A program made the position numbers and the translations under genes. A stretch of DNA of 26,972 nucleotides, from assembly GCA_023231475.1 (NCBI GenBank), contig JALJEE010002690.1, positions 1 through 26,972 on the forward strand. Reading direction: 5' to 3'. Below the pieces are notes generated by a model. That model was not told where the DNA came from, did no database searches, and was given only the letters and a program-made list of their open reading frames with translations. This stretch comes from Seison nebaliae (lineage: Eukaryota > Rotifera > Pararotatoria > Seisonacea > Seisonidae). How positions within the stretch are numbered: the stretch's first letter is position 1; the number at the start of each line of letters is the position of its first letter. Below are positions 9,216 to 19,586 of the stretch, piece after piece.

Positions 9216-12200
9216 ATGAATTGTATTGTCTTACCGTGCGAAGGAATACGTTCGAATAGCATGGCAGGAAAGAAACCGGATCGGCAACTTTATCAAGTAC
9301 CGGCCAGAAGATGTGAGGATGGGAATGAAAGAACGAAAGGTCATTCATCTCATTCCTCCGTCAGTACCTCAACGATCACTACGACGGTAGTTTCATCGCC
9401 AAATAATATTATGACAACATCGTCAACCGGCCGCCGAATCAATAACAACAACAATAAGAAGCAACAATCAAACAATAAATATCAGCATCAAATGCAATCA
9501 ATGTCAAATTATAAAAATGGTCGAGTACAACCACCACCAGATGTGTCGTCGTGTAAGCCAAGTATTTCATCTACTTCAATTGGAAATTGTGAGAATCAAA
9601 ATAAGAATCGAATGAACCGTCCAATAACTAAAATGTTATCATCTACATTGATTGATGGGAATCGTAGGAAAGATGGAAGAACGTACAAAAAGTATCCAGA
9701 TCAAAAGAATTATGCACCTTCTTTTACTTCGTCAATTAAAGACGACACGTCCTGTACATATCATAAAGTGAATAGTTGCAACCAGAACAACAACAACGGA
9801 AATCAAAATAATCATAATAATTTAAACAAAACGAAAAACTTACAAAAATCACAAAAAAATCATCTAACGAAAGGGAGGAATTTTAATGGGAAAAAAGAGA
9901 AAATAAAGAAAAATAAATTTGGCGGTATTCAATTGCCGCAACATAACGGCTTCTCCAACAACAAATATGCGAACGAGAATAAGTTGAATGATAGTTCGCA
10001 ATGGAGGAGATTGGACGGAAATAAAACTGATCGATTGATCAGTGAGAATAGTGAAGGAAGTGTGGTTGCTATGACGACGAACATTAAAGAGTCTTCGTCG
10101 AGTATCGTCGAATCGATAACCACAACAGCATTGGTTTTAAGTAATTTGTCAATAAATTGTTCGACAACTGACGACCATTCGATTAGTTCAAATACGAACG
10201 ACGATGATCTCTCCAGTTTCGTGACGGATATCGAATCTCTCGATTCCAATCCTCCTAATATAGATTCATCATCATCCATCACATCAACTACACATACGAC
10301 GTCATCGATGATGATGAATTTGAATATCAATTCGATAGAAACGAATGAAATAAACGATTCTATCATATCAACTGAGAACAATAATAGTATTAATAATCAT
10401 AATAATAATAATAATAATAATCATAATAATAATAATAATAATATTCATTATTCTTCAGAGATTAATAATATGACCATAGTAACTAATCCAAATGTAAATA
10501 TTCTACCGGATAATAACAATGTTAATTTCAATCTTTTGCACAGTCTATCTTCAACCAATAATTTATCACATACTTCTTATCAAAATATTTCGACAATAAA
10601 TAATTACAAATCGATCCATCCAAATTATTTGAATAATATTCATCCCAACCATAATAATATTCCCAAACACATGAACGCTCATAACAATTTGAATTTAAGT
10701 GGTGGTATCTGTTCGATCGGTACGACGATAATTGAGAATCATATTCCTCATGCAAATTCAATGCATTCAAGTATGACCAGTATCGTTCCTTATTCATCGA
10801 ACGACGTCCATCAAATACCCAATACGAAAAACAGCAACAATAACAACGGCACTAACGGTTATAATTTGATGAACAATAATAATTGTTTGGAGAATAATTT
10901 TCCGTTGAATTCTTATTTCGTTGGAGCACATTCTGTACAGTGTCAAAATTCTCATCAACAATTAAGTCCGGCCAGTTTTCCTAATAGAATTCCGATGAAA
11001 CAAATGTCTATCCCATATCGTCAACCGTCATACAATCAGACAATCTCCTCTGTCTCCATGTCGAACGCCATTCACTCGAATCTCAATAATAATTCGTCGT
11101 CAACAGCCAAACGTTTAACGACGAATCACATCACTCAAAATATGTTCGAATTCGAAACAAACAGTCAACAAATGCCTTATATGATGAAGAATTGTAATTT
11201 TATGGTTTCTATCGATCAGGATGGAGTATTCATCACAGACAATGATATTCAACCACAACCGGAAGAAGATGAATATGAAGATGAGGAAGAAGAGGAAGAT
11301 GAAATAGAAGAGGAGTCACTTGAATCATCACAATCACAACAATCCAATAAAACACTTCGATTGAAACCAGTTACTCTTCCAACCGATCAGATGTTACGTG
11401 AGAGAGTTTGGAGATTAATCGATTTTAAATTAACAAATCGAAAGAAGATTCGTTCGGATAGTGATCTTCTCCCCGACGACACTCTATCAGATAGTGGCGA
11501 TGAATGTAATTATATGACGTTTCTTCCATACGAAATTGATTGTTTACAAAACGGATATTTTGATCTTTTGAAAGAAGCGAAAGAAATCGCCTCTCATCAC
11601 AACTACGAATTTTCCAATTTTCCTTTTCTTACCAATTCATTTCAATTATTTCAATCGGCAGATTCTTCTACATATTCATTAGATCATCTTGTTGGATTAC
11701 CTGAAATATTAATGGAGGATAAACAACCGACTAAAGAAGAATTGAAGTTAACGGACGATTTGAAGCAAATGCTTTCTACAATCAATGTCGTAGCGACAGA
11801 TGAAGAAATGAAACTTCGGTTGGCCGTTTCTCCTTCTATTTCTTCATTCAATTCCTCTTCCAATCTTCACAGATTTCGTACTTTGGAGTTCATTGAGAAT
11901 CTAGTCAAAGAATGGACATTAACACGTTCACAAGAATTATTACGTGACGGTGCTGAAAAGGAGTCGGTTTGTGGTGCCGTTTATACTTTCGGTTCATTCC
12001 GTCTCGGTGTACATAACAAGAATGCCGATATCGATACCATTTGTGTTGTGCCTCGTCATATCGAACGAGAAGATTTTTTCGAGAGTTTCGTCAAATTGTT
12101 GAAAACTCAAGAGAAAGTGAAAGATGTTCGAGCCATCGAAGCATTCGTACCGGTAATTAAATTCACTTGTGATGGTGTCGCATTCGATTTGTTGTTTGCT

Positions 12201-13535
12201 CGTCTCCAAAATTCCAAAATGCCACCAATTGAGAATTATGACAATGATTCTATTCTATTAAATTTGAAACCGGAATGTGTCCGATCATTAAACGGATTGC
12301 GAGTGGCATGTTACGTTTTGAAAATAGTGAAGGAGAAAGAATCGTTCAAAACTGCTCTCTCTTTCATTAAAGAATGGGCGATGAGGAATCATATTTATTC
12401 AAATGCCATCGGTTTCCTCGGAGGTATTAGTTGGGCGATATTGGTTGCTCGTGTTTGTCAATTATATCCAACAGCATGTGCCGCTACAATTATTCGGAAA
12501 TTCTTCCTAATTTTCAGTTTTTGGCAATGGCCATCACCTGTCACTCTAACACCCACATATTATGATCCGACAGTTCAATTACCTGTTTGGGATCCGAAAA
12601 TGACAAGAAAAGACAAATTTGACGTTATGCCAATTATTACACCGACTTATCCTCATCAGAATTCAACGTATAATGTCACATCATCAAGTTTGAAAATTAT
12701 TTTGAAAGAGTTCCGTCGAGCGTTCGATTCAGTGGAGAAAGTATTCGATGGAACGATGCAATGGATCGATTTATTTCAACCATTGAACTTCTTTCAACGT
12801 TACAAGAATTATTTGGTAATCGTTGGAAAGGCGGAAACTGAAGAATTCAATTTGGAATGGCAAGGACTGTTGGAATCAAGATTACGTCATTTGGTTCTAG
12901 CTTTGGAGCAAGTCGGTTCGATAAAATTGGTACATCTCCATCAGAATCCATATAAACATAAGAAAGGAAAGGAGAAAATTACGACATGGGCACTCGGATT
13001 GGAAGTTGATCCAGAAAAATGTAACGGAACGGCCGAGAATCCGATGAGAATTAATTTGCAGGAATGTATCGATCAGTTCAGTGAGGCAATAATGAAATAT
13101 AATCAGAATTGGAAACATGGCCAATATTCAGCTCATGCAATAAAACGGAAAGATTTAATCAAATTCTTTCCTGAATCCGTCCTTCGTTTACGTCGACGAA
13201 AAAAGAGGAAAAATAAAGACCCAAATGAGGACAATAATGGACAGATCAAAGAAAAGATTTCCAATCTCGAATCGTCTGTGAAAAGGGAGAAAGTCATTAC
13301 TCCCAGTTCATCATTCACTTATATGGAGACAAAGAGACAAAAACAAGAGGGTGACAATTCCAAAATCGTTTCTTACACAGAGTACGCGACGAATGACGAT
13401 AACCAGATCAGCAATTCGGAATTGGTCGATTCAGATATTAATTTAATAAGGAATTCGTCTTATATTAAAGAGGAGAAAGTTGATGAGAAGGAGAAAAATG
13501 AAATTAATGAAGTTAAGATGAAGACGGAAGTATGA
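9216..13535 (+). CDS. PAPOLA: Canonical nuclear poly(A) polymerase with a very long disordered N-terminus, 1439 aa
   Basis: Adds poly(A) tails to cleaved pre-mRNA in the nucleus, with CPSF and PABPN1. A single uninterrupted frame. Residues 1-725 are low complexity (Asn/Ser/Thr/His-rich, poly-Asn about 389-412, acidic 683-707). Residues 726-826 are an unrecognised block. Homology to PAP starts near 827. The nucleotidyltransferase domain has GSFRLG at 926-931 and the metal-binding Asp triad Asp938, Asp940 and Asp991 (NADIDTI, AFDLLFA). The central domain follows (SLNGLRV, NAIGFLGGISWAILVAR, PVWDPK, MPIITPTYPHQNSTYNV). Then come the RNA-binding domain (FFQRYKNYLVIV, LEWQGLLESR) and a basic NLS at about 1325-1335 (RLRRRKKRKN). 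Animal PAPs are about 650-750 aa. The start could be Met1, or Met16 at 9261. All catalytic residues are intact. Confidence 0.92.
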   Translation: MNCIVLPCEGIRSNSMAGKKPDRQLYQVPARRCEDGNERTKGHSSHSSVSTSTITTTVVSSPNNIMTTSSTGRRINNNNNKKQQSNNKYQHQMQSMSNYKNGRVQPPPDVSSCKPSISSTSIGNCENQNKNRMNRPITKMLSSTLIDGNRRKDGRTYKKYPDQKNYAPSFTSSIKDDTSCTYHKVNSCNQNNNNGNQNNHNNLNKTKNLQKSQKNHLTKGRNFNGKKEKIKKNKFGGIQLPQHNGFSNNKYANENKLNDSSQWRRLDGNKTDRLISENSEGSVVAMTTNIKESSSSIVESITTTALVLSNLSINCSTTDDHSISSNTNDDDLSSFVTDIESLDSNPPNIDSSSSITSTTHTTSSMMMNLNINSIETNEINDSIISTENNNSINNHNNNNNNNHNNNNNNIHYSSEINNMTIVTNPNVNILPDNNNVNFNLLHSLSSTNNLSHTSYQNISTINNYKSIHPNYLNNIHPNHNNIPKHMNAHNNLNLSGGICSIGTTIIENHIPHANSMHSSMTSIVPYSSNDVHQIPNTKNSNNNNGTNGYNLMNNNNCLENNFPLNSYFVGAHSVQCQNSHQQLSPASFPNRIPMKQMSIPYRQPSYNQTISSVSMSNAIHSNLNNNSSSTAKRLTTNHITQNMFEFETNSQQMPYMMKNCNFMVSIDQDGVFITDNDIQPQPEEDEYEDEEEEEDEIEEESLESSQSQQSNKTLRLKPVTLPTDQMLRERVWRLIDFKLTNRKKIRSDSDLLPDDTLSDSGDECNYMTFLPYEIDCLQNGYFDLLKEAKEIASHHNYEFSNFPFLTNSFQLFQSADSSTYSLDHLVGLPEILMEDKQPTKEELKLTDDLKQMLSTINVVATDEEMKLRLAVSPSISSFNSSSNLHRFRTLEFIENLVKEWTLTRSQELLRDGAEKESVCGAVYTFGSFRLGVHNKNADIDTICVVPRHIEREDFFESFVKLLKTQEKVKDVRAIEAFVPVIKFTCDGVAFDLLFARLQNSKMPPIENYDNDSILLNLKPECVRSLNGLRVACYVLKIVKEKESFKTALSFIKEWAMRNHIYSNAIGFLGGISWAILVARVCQLYPTACAATIIRKFFLIFSFWQWPSPVTLTPTYYDPTVQLPVWDPKMTRKDKFDVMPIITPTYPHQNSTYNVTSSSLKIILKEFRRAFDSVEKVFDGTMQWIDLFQPLNFFQRYKNYLVIVGKAETEEFNLEWQGLLESRLRHLVLALEQVGSIKLVHLHQNPYKHKKGKEKITTWALGLEVDPEKCNGTAENPMRINLQECIDQFSEAIMKYNQNWKHGQYSAHAIKRKDLIKFFPESVLRLRRRKKRKNKDPNEDNNGQIKEKISNLESSVKREKVITPSSSFTYMETKRQKQEGDNSKIVSYTEYATNDDNQISNSELVDSDINLIRNSSYIKEEKVDEKEKNEINEVKMKTEV
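10381..10455 (+). repeat. AAT/CAT trinucleotide repeat coding for poly-Asn/His inside PAP
   Basis: AAT repeats with interspersed CAT give an Asn/His tract at residues about 389-412. The near-uniform AAT codon use suggests a recently slipped microsatellite, likely length-polymorphic. Confidence 0.85.
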
Positions 13536-14190
13536 GAGAAACATCAATTCAATTTTCATTATTCTTCTATTGCGAACACAAATATTTTTTGGTTGACGTT
13601 TTTGTAGTTATTATGATTATGATGAGAGAATTATCCTTCGAAATATCCATCACGAAATGTTAATAGAGATCGATTGGAGAATATTTCACTTTTTTTAATT
13701 TTTACATTAAGCTCATTCTCATCAATGATGATTTCGAAATAATTTTAACTTCATAATTCACTTACCATCTTGTTTACAACCAACAAATTATATTAAATAT
13801 TCCAATGACCCTATTTGTCGTTTACGAAAATGGTTTTCTGTCACAAAAATTTCATTCATATTCACCCTTTTATATGATTCTCTTTTAACATCAATAATTT
13901 AAAAAAAAAATTATTAAATTAAATAAAAAATTGTCATGGAATCAATTCATTATCTTCTTCTCAACTATTATTCTTTTTTTTTAAATTTTATTTCCGTTAT
14001 TTCGACGAATTTATTCCGAAAAAATTCGTAATTAATAAGATATTCATTAAAACAGAATAATATGAAATAATATTGACGAATGAAAGATGTTCAGAAAAAT
14101 ATTTGGGAAATTGAAAAAATAAAATTTTGGATTTTCTTGATGAAAATCACATGAGATAAAATTTGAGATAGTTTTGAGAAAATTAAAATG
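13536..14190. other. Convergent 3' flanks of PAP and caspase
   Basis: No coding signal. The region is A/T-rich with homopolymer runs. It should contain both 3' UTRs: AATAAA for PAP at 13922-13927, and TTTATT at about 14029-14034, which is AATAAA for the minus-strand caspase. Confidence 0.5.
13922..13927 (+). terminator. Candidate polyadenylation signal (AATAAA) of PAP
   Basis: The first perfect plus-strand AATAAA after the PAP stop, about 390 nt downstream of it. In such AT-rich DNA the motif alone is weak evidence. Confidence 0.35.
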
Positions 14191-15151
14191 TCACTTTCCA
14201 AAATAAAGTTCTTTTGTCAACGTAGAAACGAAACATGGCATTTGCTGTCGATTATTCATGAAATTATCATCACAATTCGAATGATAATGATATGATATTC
14301 TTCTTTGAATTTTTGTTAAGAGATGAAGGATTTCTTTCTTTTCGCTTTCCGTGTCAAAAATCTGACAGAGGGTTTGGACAAACCATGAACCGTTTTCCAC
14401 ATTTCGCCAGGCATAATGTCCCTCCAACGTGGCATATGCAAACAAGAAATCTGCTTTTATTGGAATTGATTGAATTGATGGCAATTGTTCTTTAGCATCG
14501 ATACATATTTTCCCATTAGTTGAATGAATTCTTTCATTTAACTTCGATCCACGACATGCCTTTAATGATATTATTTTTAATTAGATTTGAAGAGAATAAT
14601 TGAGGAAATTCTTTTTAAAGGAGATTAATGATAAACTTGAATAAAGAGTAATTTGGGCTTTCCAACAAGTGAAACGGATCGTTGAAGCGGTTCCATTAAA
14701 CATTCTAATGGAACGATCGTATCCGTACCATAAATTCCATCAGTGTCACCATGACTTAATATGATGGCTGCGAAACAATCTGAATTTGAGAAGTCTTGTT
14801 GAGCATCTATTTAATGCGTTTTCGAATGTTAAAAATAAAATGCTAATGAAATGATAAATGAAAATTAAGCGAGATAAACAATAATCGAAAAGTTTTCTTA
14901 AGTTCCTTGCTGATTGATTATGTTTCACATGTACATCGAAATCGAGTTTGGCGAAAGTTTTCTTTAAATTCTGTTCATCCACATCACTACCATGACGAAC
15001 ACCGAGTGATGTGTTTGACTCAAAACGATAATTGTTAACGATCAACGCTATACCTCGACATCGATTGTTCATCTTATATCGATCTTCATCGATTAGATCT
15101 AAAAAGAAGGTGATGAAAGTATTTTATGTAAAAAGGATAACTGATATTCAT
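14191..15151 (-). CDS. Short-prodomain effector-type caspase, 4 exons, about 255 aa
   Basis: Cysteine protease of apoptosis, cytosolic, cutting after Asp. Exons by eye (minus): 15151-15142, 15098-14880, 14806-14637, 14559-14191, with GT-AG introns of 43, 73 and 77 nt in matching phases. The large subunit begins RYKMNNRCRGIALIVNN. Catalytic His95 lies in LSHGD, and catalytic Cys135 in the QACRG pentapeptide (133-137), split by intron 3 after Gln133. The small subunit has ADFLFAYAT, YAWRNVENGSWFVQTL (Arg185, substrate pocket) and the C-terminal TKELYFG typical of caspase-3/7. CIDA at 152-155 is a plausible inter-subunit cleavage site. No CARD or DED is present. The first exon supplies only ten coding bases, and a start at the internal ATG (15072) is possible. 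The gene is divergent from Spn-E and convergent with PAP. All catalytic residues are present. Confidence 0.88.
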
Positions 15152-15925
15152 TGGTTTGAAGAATCGTTTAAATCGGCTAGCCAGGATGAATCCAATAACA
15201 ATTTAAACGATGTCGATTTAGAATTATTTATCTACTAAAAATAAATGTAAAAATATAATTAATGGGAAGAATTGAATGACAAAAGTCTTATTTTTATCTT
15301 CATATTAAATTTCAATAGATAAAATGATTGAAAGATTTATTAGATAAAACGGAAATTAAAAAAAATGTTGAACGTAAAAGGAATTAGAGAATTTGTTGAA
15401 TGATTAAGTTTTACTATCAGATTACTCGTTTGCAAGTAAGGAGATTTATTGTGATGTATAGAGAAAGGAATGAAAAATGGAGTAATATGTTTTTAGGAAT
15501 AAGAAGGAAAATTTGAAAAAAGATATTTCTTTCATTCATCACATGAGAATCAAGTGACAGAGTCTCATAACTCTACGAAGGAATGAGGAAAATATTGATA
15601 AATACTCCGACAGATACTTTATTATTATAATATATTTACACGTACATATCTATTTATTACAATGAACATTTTTCAGGATATCTTAATGAGATCATTGAAC
15701 GAATCACTCACTCCTGTACTTCCATCGATAAGATTTGGATGTTAACTATTTGAAATATTAAAAGGTCAATTCTTTTATAACTGTACAACTTCTACCAATT
15801 GTGCACATTATCTAAATTTGTAAATTGAATGAGAAAATTTCAAATTCATTTCACTCATCTTCCAATTTATTATTTATCGAACGGTTTCGAGCAGTCCAAT
15901 TAATTTAATTAAACGAGTTCCAGAA
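15152..15925. other. Divergent promoter region between caspase and Spn-E
   Basis: About 775 bp with no confirmed gene. A splice-acceptor-like TTTTTCAG at about 15669-15676 may end a 5' UTR intron of the plus-strand helicase gene. A plus-strand open frame over 15110-15238 is antisense to the caspase 5' end and is not supported as a gene. A shared bidirectional promoter is plausible from the layout, but no core promoter motif stood out. Confidence 0.4.
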
Positions 15926-18900
15926 ATGTTAGCAAAAATGTCTTCGCGAATTCGATGCATTGAGCTAAACGTAAGATTGATTATATATGAGAAAGTGGGA
16001 AATGAGGACAAATGAAAATTTTTAAAATTTAGCTTAATTCTCATGAGGGAACTTGTTTTGAAATAAACATAACATTGCACGTAAAATCATCAATCGTTGA
16101 GATTATGGTGAATGTTCTACCCATCGACAAATACAAAAATGAAATCATCAAGTCGGTGGATGAACATCGAGTGACGATGATATGTGCTGGTACTGGCAGT
16201 GGGAAATCGACGAGAATTCCTTCGTATTTCCTTCCAAAAACCAGTAAAAAGATTTATGTGACACAACCACGTCGTGCCGCTGCGATTTCTTTAGCGACTT
16301 ATGTGAGTCGATTGAGTGGTTGTGATGTCGGTACGTCAGTTGGTTATAAGATCGGTTCGGAACGTTTAATATCTCATTCCACTCAACTCATTTATTGTAC
16401 GACGGGATGTTTATTGAATTTGATTGTGAATCAATATAATAATATGGAAATGAATGACATTTCTCATATCATTCTTGACGAAGTTCATGAGAGAAATATC
16501 GAGATCGATATGTTAATGGCACTTCTCAAACAATTATTATCTGAAGAGAAATTCTCATTAATTCTCATGTCGGCCACGATGGCCATAGAAGATTTACAAG
16601 ATTATTATCGTGTTAATGATGATGCTATAATTAAATGTTCATCTCGAACTTTATATCCTATCGACATCTTTTATTATGAAGATTTGATGAGATTATTCGA
16701 TCCGCGACAAAAGTTCGATGACGAAAAAGATAATTTGGAATATTTGGTCTCCGAACAATGTTCGTTACCATATCGATTATTTACATTGGAACAATTGACA
16801 ATGGAACAAACAGATAGCGATGCAACACCAAAATTCCGACGGATGGTTTGTGAAATGGTGGCACGAATAATTTTCGAATGTGAAAAAAAATATGATAAAG
16901 ATGCGATTTGTGGTATCGACATGATCGTCTTCGTTCCAGGAATGGGAGAATTGAGAACACTTCATCAATATTTATCAAAGGCCGTTGTTGGTATTGAATT
17001 AATTGCATTACATGCAGATCTTCCGATTCAATCTCAAATTGAAATTTTACAAGGTTCATCTAATCGTTTCGGAAGATGTAATCCACGACGAGTTATCATC
17101 TCAACAAATGTCGCTGAAAGTTCTCTCACATTTCCCACTGTTCGATATGTAGTAGATTTCTGTCAAGTGAGAACATTATGTGTCGATCATCAAACGACTT
17201 ATACTTCTCTTCGTTTACAATGGGTCTCACAATCCTCTCTACAACAACGATCGGGACGTATTGGTCGAGTTCAACCAGGAATATGTTTCCGATTAATTTC
17301 GAAAAATTTCTTCAAAACACAATTAAGGAAACATGTAGAACCGGCAATGAAAATTGCTCCTTTATCGAATGTGATTCTGATGTCGAAACGATTCTTTCCA
17401 AATAGATCACCAGTGAAATTTTTGAGTTATACTCCCGATCCACCAGCTGCTGACAACATTTGTCATACCATTCTTCTACTGAAACAAATGGGAGCGTTGA
17501 TGGAGAATAATATATCAGGAAAACATCCGTTATCAGATCAGGATGGACAAATTACATATTTAGGACATCTGATGTTATCACTTCCAATTGATTGTCGATT
17601 AACTCGATTAATATTTTATGGTTTCCTCTTTGGAACTGTGAGAGAAGCAATCGTTATCGCTTCCATTTTATCGAAACGATCCTTCTATTATCAATCCATT
17701 GATGATTCTTTAACGAAACAATTTGAATTTAAATTCCATTCGAGTAAAGGTGGAACGTCGGATGTGTTCGCCATGATGGATATATTTCGAGTTTTTGAAA
17801 GAATCGCCGAATTCGAAGTGAATATGGATGAAGGTCTCAATGATGAACGAGAAATGGCAAGGAATCTATATGAGTGGGCAAAAGGTCAATATGTCTCTCT
17901 CGCACGTTTGAGAGAAGTAAGAGATTTGAAAACTGAATTACTTCTTCGTTTAAAGAACACTTTATTAAATCCAAAATTTACGATTAATGATATGTTATTA
18001 TCTCGTTTCTCACAACATGCATTCATTTTACAACAATTCATGATTATAGCAGCATTTTATCCCTTTTATTACGAAGAAGAGAAATTGGATTATCGAAATG
18101 TTTATCGTCAAATTCCGAATGATGTTAATCCGAAAAATGTTTGTATTCTTCCCAATCTACCCAGTACAGGAGCGATTGCATTATATGCTGATCAAATTAA
18201 AGAATATTTTACTGTGGAAAGTGGAGAAGAGCCATTATGTACTTTATCTACTAGTCAAAATTGTATTGGTATTTTCAAAAATAATTGTAATGGAATTACA
18301 TCAAATTATATCGCTCCTCTACCAGTACAACGAGCAATGATTCGACAATTAAATGAGAGAGGTCGTTCACATAGTTGGTTGTATGTAGCTGCTCCCAATG
18401 TTGAACGAAGTTTCCTCATGTCAAAAGCACCGAAAGAAACATTGCAAAAATATTACAAGAAATTGAATGACACGTTGTTTAAGGAACGTAACGACAAATT
18501 TCGAGTTCTTCTCAATCGACTCAAATCACCTGTTCAGATTACATATAATGCATTGGGATCATCGAAAGTTAATCGACCATTAGTAATTTCTCCTAATTCT
18601 TTAAATGCCGCAATGTTATCTCATTTGGGAGATGAGACGACTGAAGAAGCATTATTGATAGTAACTAGTGGGAAACTGAATACTAATAATGTTCGATTGA
18701 AAGCATATACTACTCATTTGGTGTTATGTGGAAGTGGATTCATAGATCTCATTCTTCTCATCTTCTCCCCAACTCTCCAATTGAAATATAGTAAAGAAGC
18801 CAATTGTTATTTATCGGGATTGTTCGGATTAGGACCGAAATCATCCATTAGAGAACAATATGAAGCATATGATCGTTGTCAGAGAAGTGTCAAACCGAAA

Positions 18901-19386
18901 CATGATGAATCGATAGTGGAAGGCATTTTTGAGGAACATGACATTTATCGCAAATTCGACGTACTCATTGATAAAGAAGATTTCGTTTATATCAATTATC
19001 TCAGGAATATATTTCATTCCATCATTACTAACGGGAGAAATATCGCCAAATGTATGGAAGTGGTGAATGAGAAACCAGTCGATTTCACTCTCCCCAATTA
19101 TAGAAATGAAGTCGAATTAGATTATAATGAATATCCCACACAACATACAAAACATTTCACGGAAGATAACAATTTGCGTTACATGAACAGTCTCAATAAA
19201 TTACAACAATCGATCAATACCGCTTTCGTTAATTTATTTCAACGGAAACGTACCAGCATCGCTAATTATCTACCAAGAGACAATCAACCATATAGATGGA
19301 AAATTGATCATCCAGATAACAATCCGTTAGGATTCATCCTCACTCAACATATGGGCGCCATTAACATGAATCTTCTACCTCAATAA
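15926..19386 (+). CDS. spn-E: Spindle-E/TDRD9-like DEAH-box RNA helicase apparently lacking the Tudor domain, about 1132 aa
   Basis: The family acts in germline piRNA biogenesis. Exon 1 (15926-15970) joins exon 2 (16033-19386) across a 62-nt intron with donor GTAAGA. Without exon 1, translation could start at 16105. Helicase core: Walker A GTGSGKST (68-75), DEVH (164-167, the family's variant), SAT (195-197), VDFC...SLRLQW and motif VI QRSGRIGR (420-427). Next come HA2/OB-like parts (YLGHLMLSLPID, RLREVRDLKTE, FILQQFMIIAAFYPFYY). From Ser847, SPVQITYNAL, ALLIVTSGKLNT, LILLIFSPTLQLKY, GLFGLG and FEEHDIYRKFDV match the conserved Spn-E C-terminus. The Tudor domain that normally lies between is not recognisable. 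Fly Spn-E has about 1434 aa and human TDRD9 about 1382. The family call is firm, exon 1 less so. Confidence 0.88.
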
Positions 19387-19387
19387 A
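19382..19387 (+). terminator. Polyadenylation signal overlapping the Spn-E stop codon
   Basis: AATAAA overlaps the TAA stop (19384-19386), and a second copy lies at 19393-19398. The 3' UTR is therefore probably very short, which suits the tight convergent spacing (200 bp) to the homeobox gene. Confidence 0.45.
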
Positions 19388-19586
19388 ATGTGAATAAAAT
19401 TGAAAAAAATTTATTTTTGATGAAAAGAAAAATTTTCCATTTTTCTTCTTCTATCATTTCCGAGAAATATTTTTTATAGTTTTTCAAATAAATATTTTTG
19501 TTTCTTCATTAAATCTCCTTATCTTTCTTTCTTCCTGCTAACAGTTAAGACAAATGAAAATCATTTTTGAGTAATGCTCAACATTT

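Noticed and set aside
9929-10797. Minus-strand open frames inside PAP
   Set aside because: They are antisense shadows of the Asn/Ser-rich PAP coding sequence. The plus-strand frame continues unbroken into a clear PAP domain.
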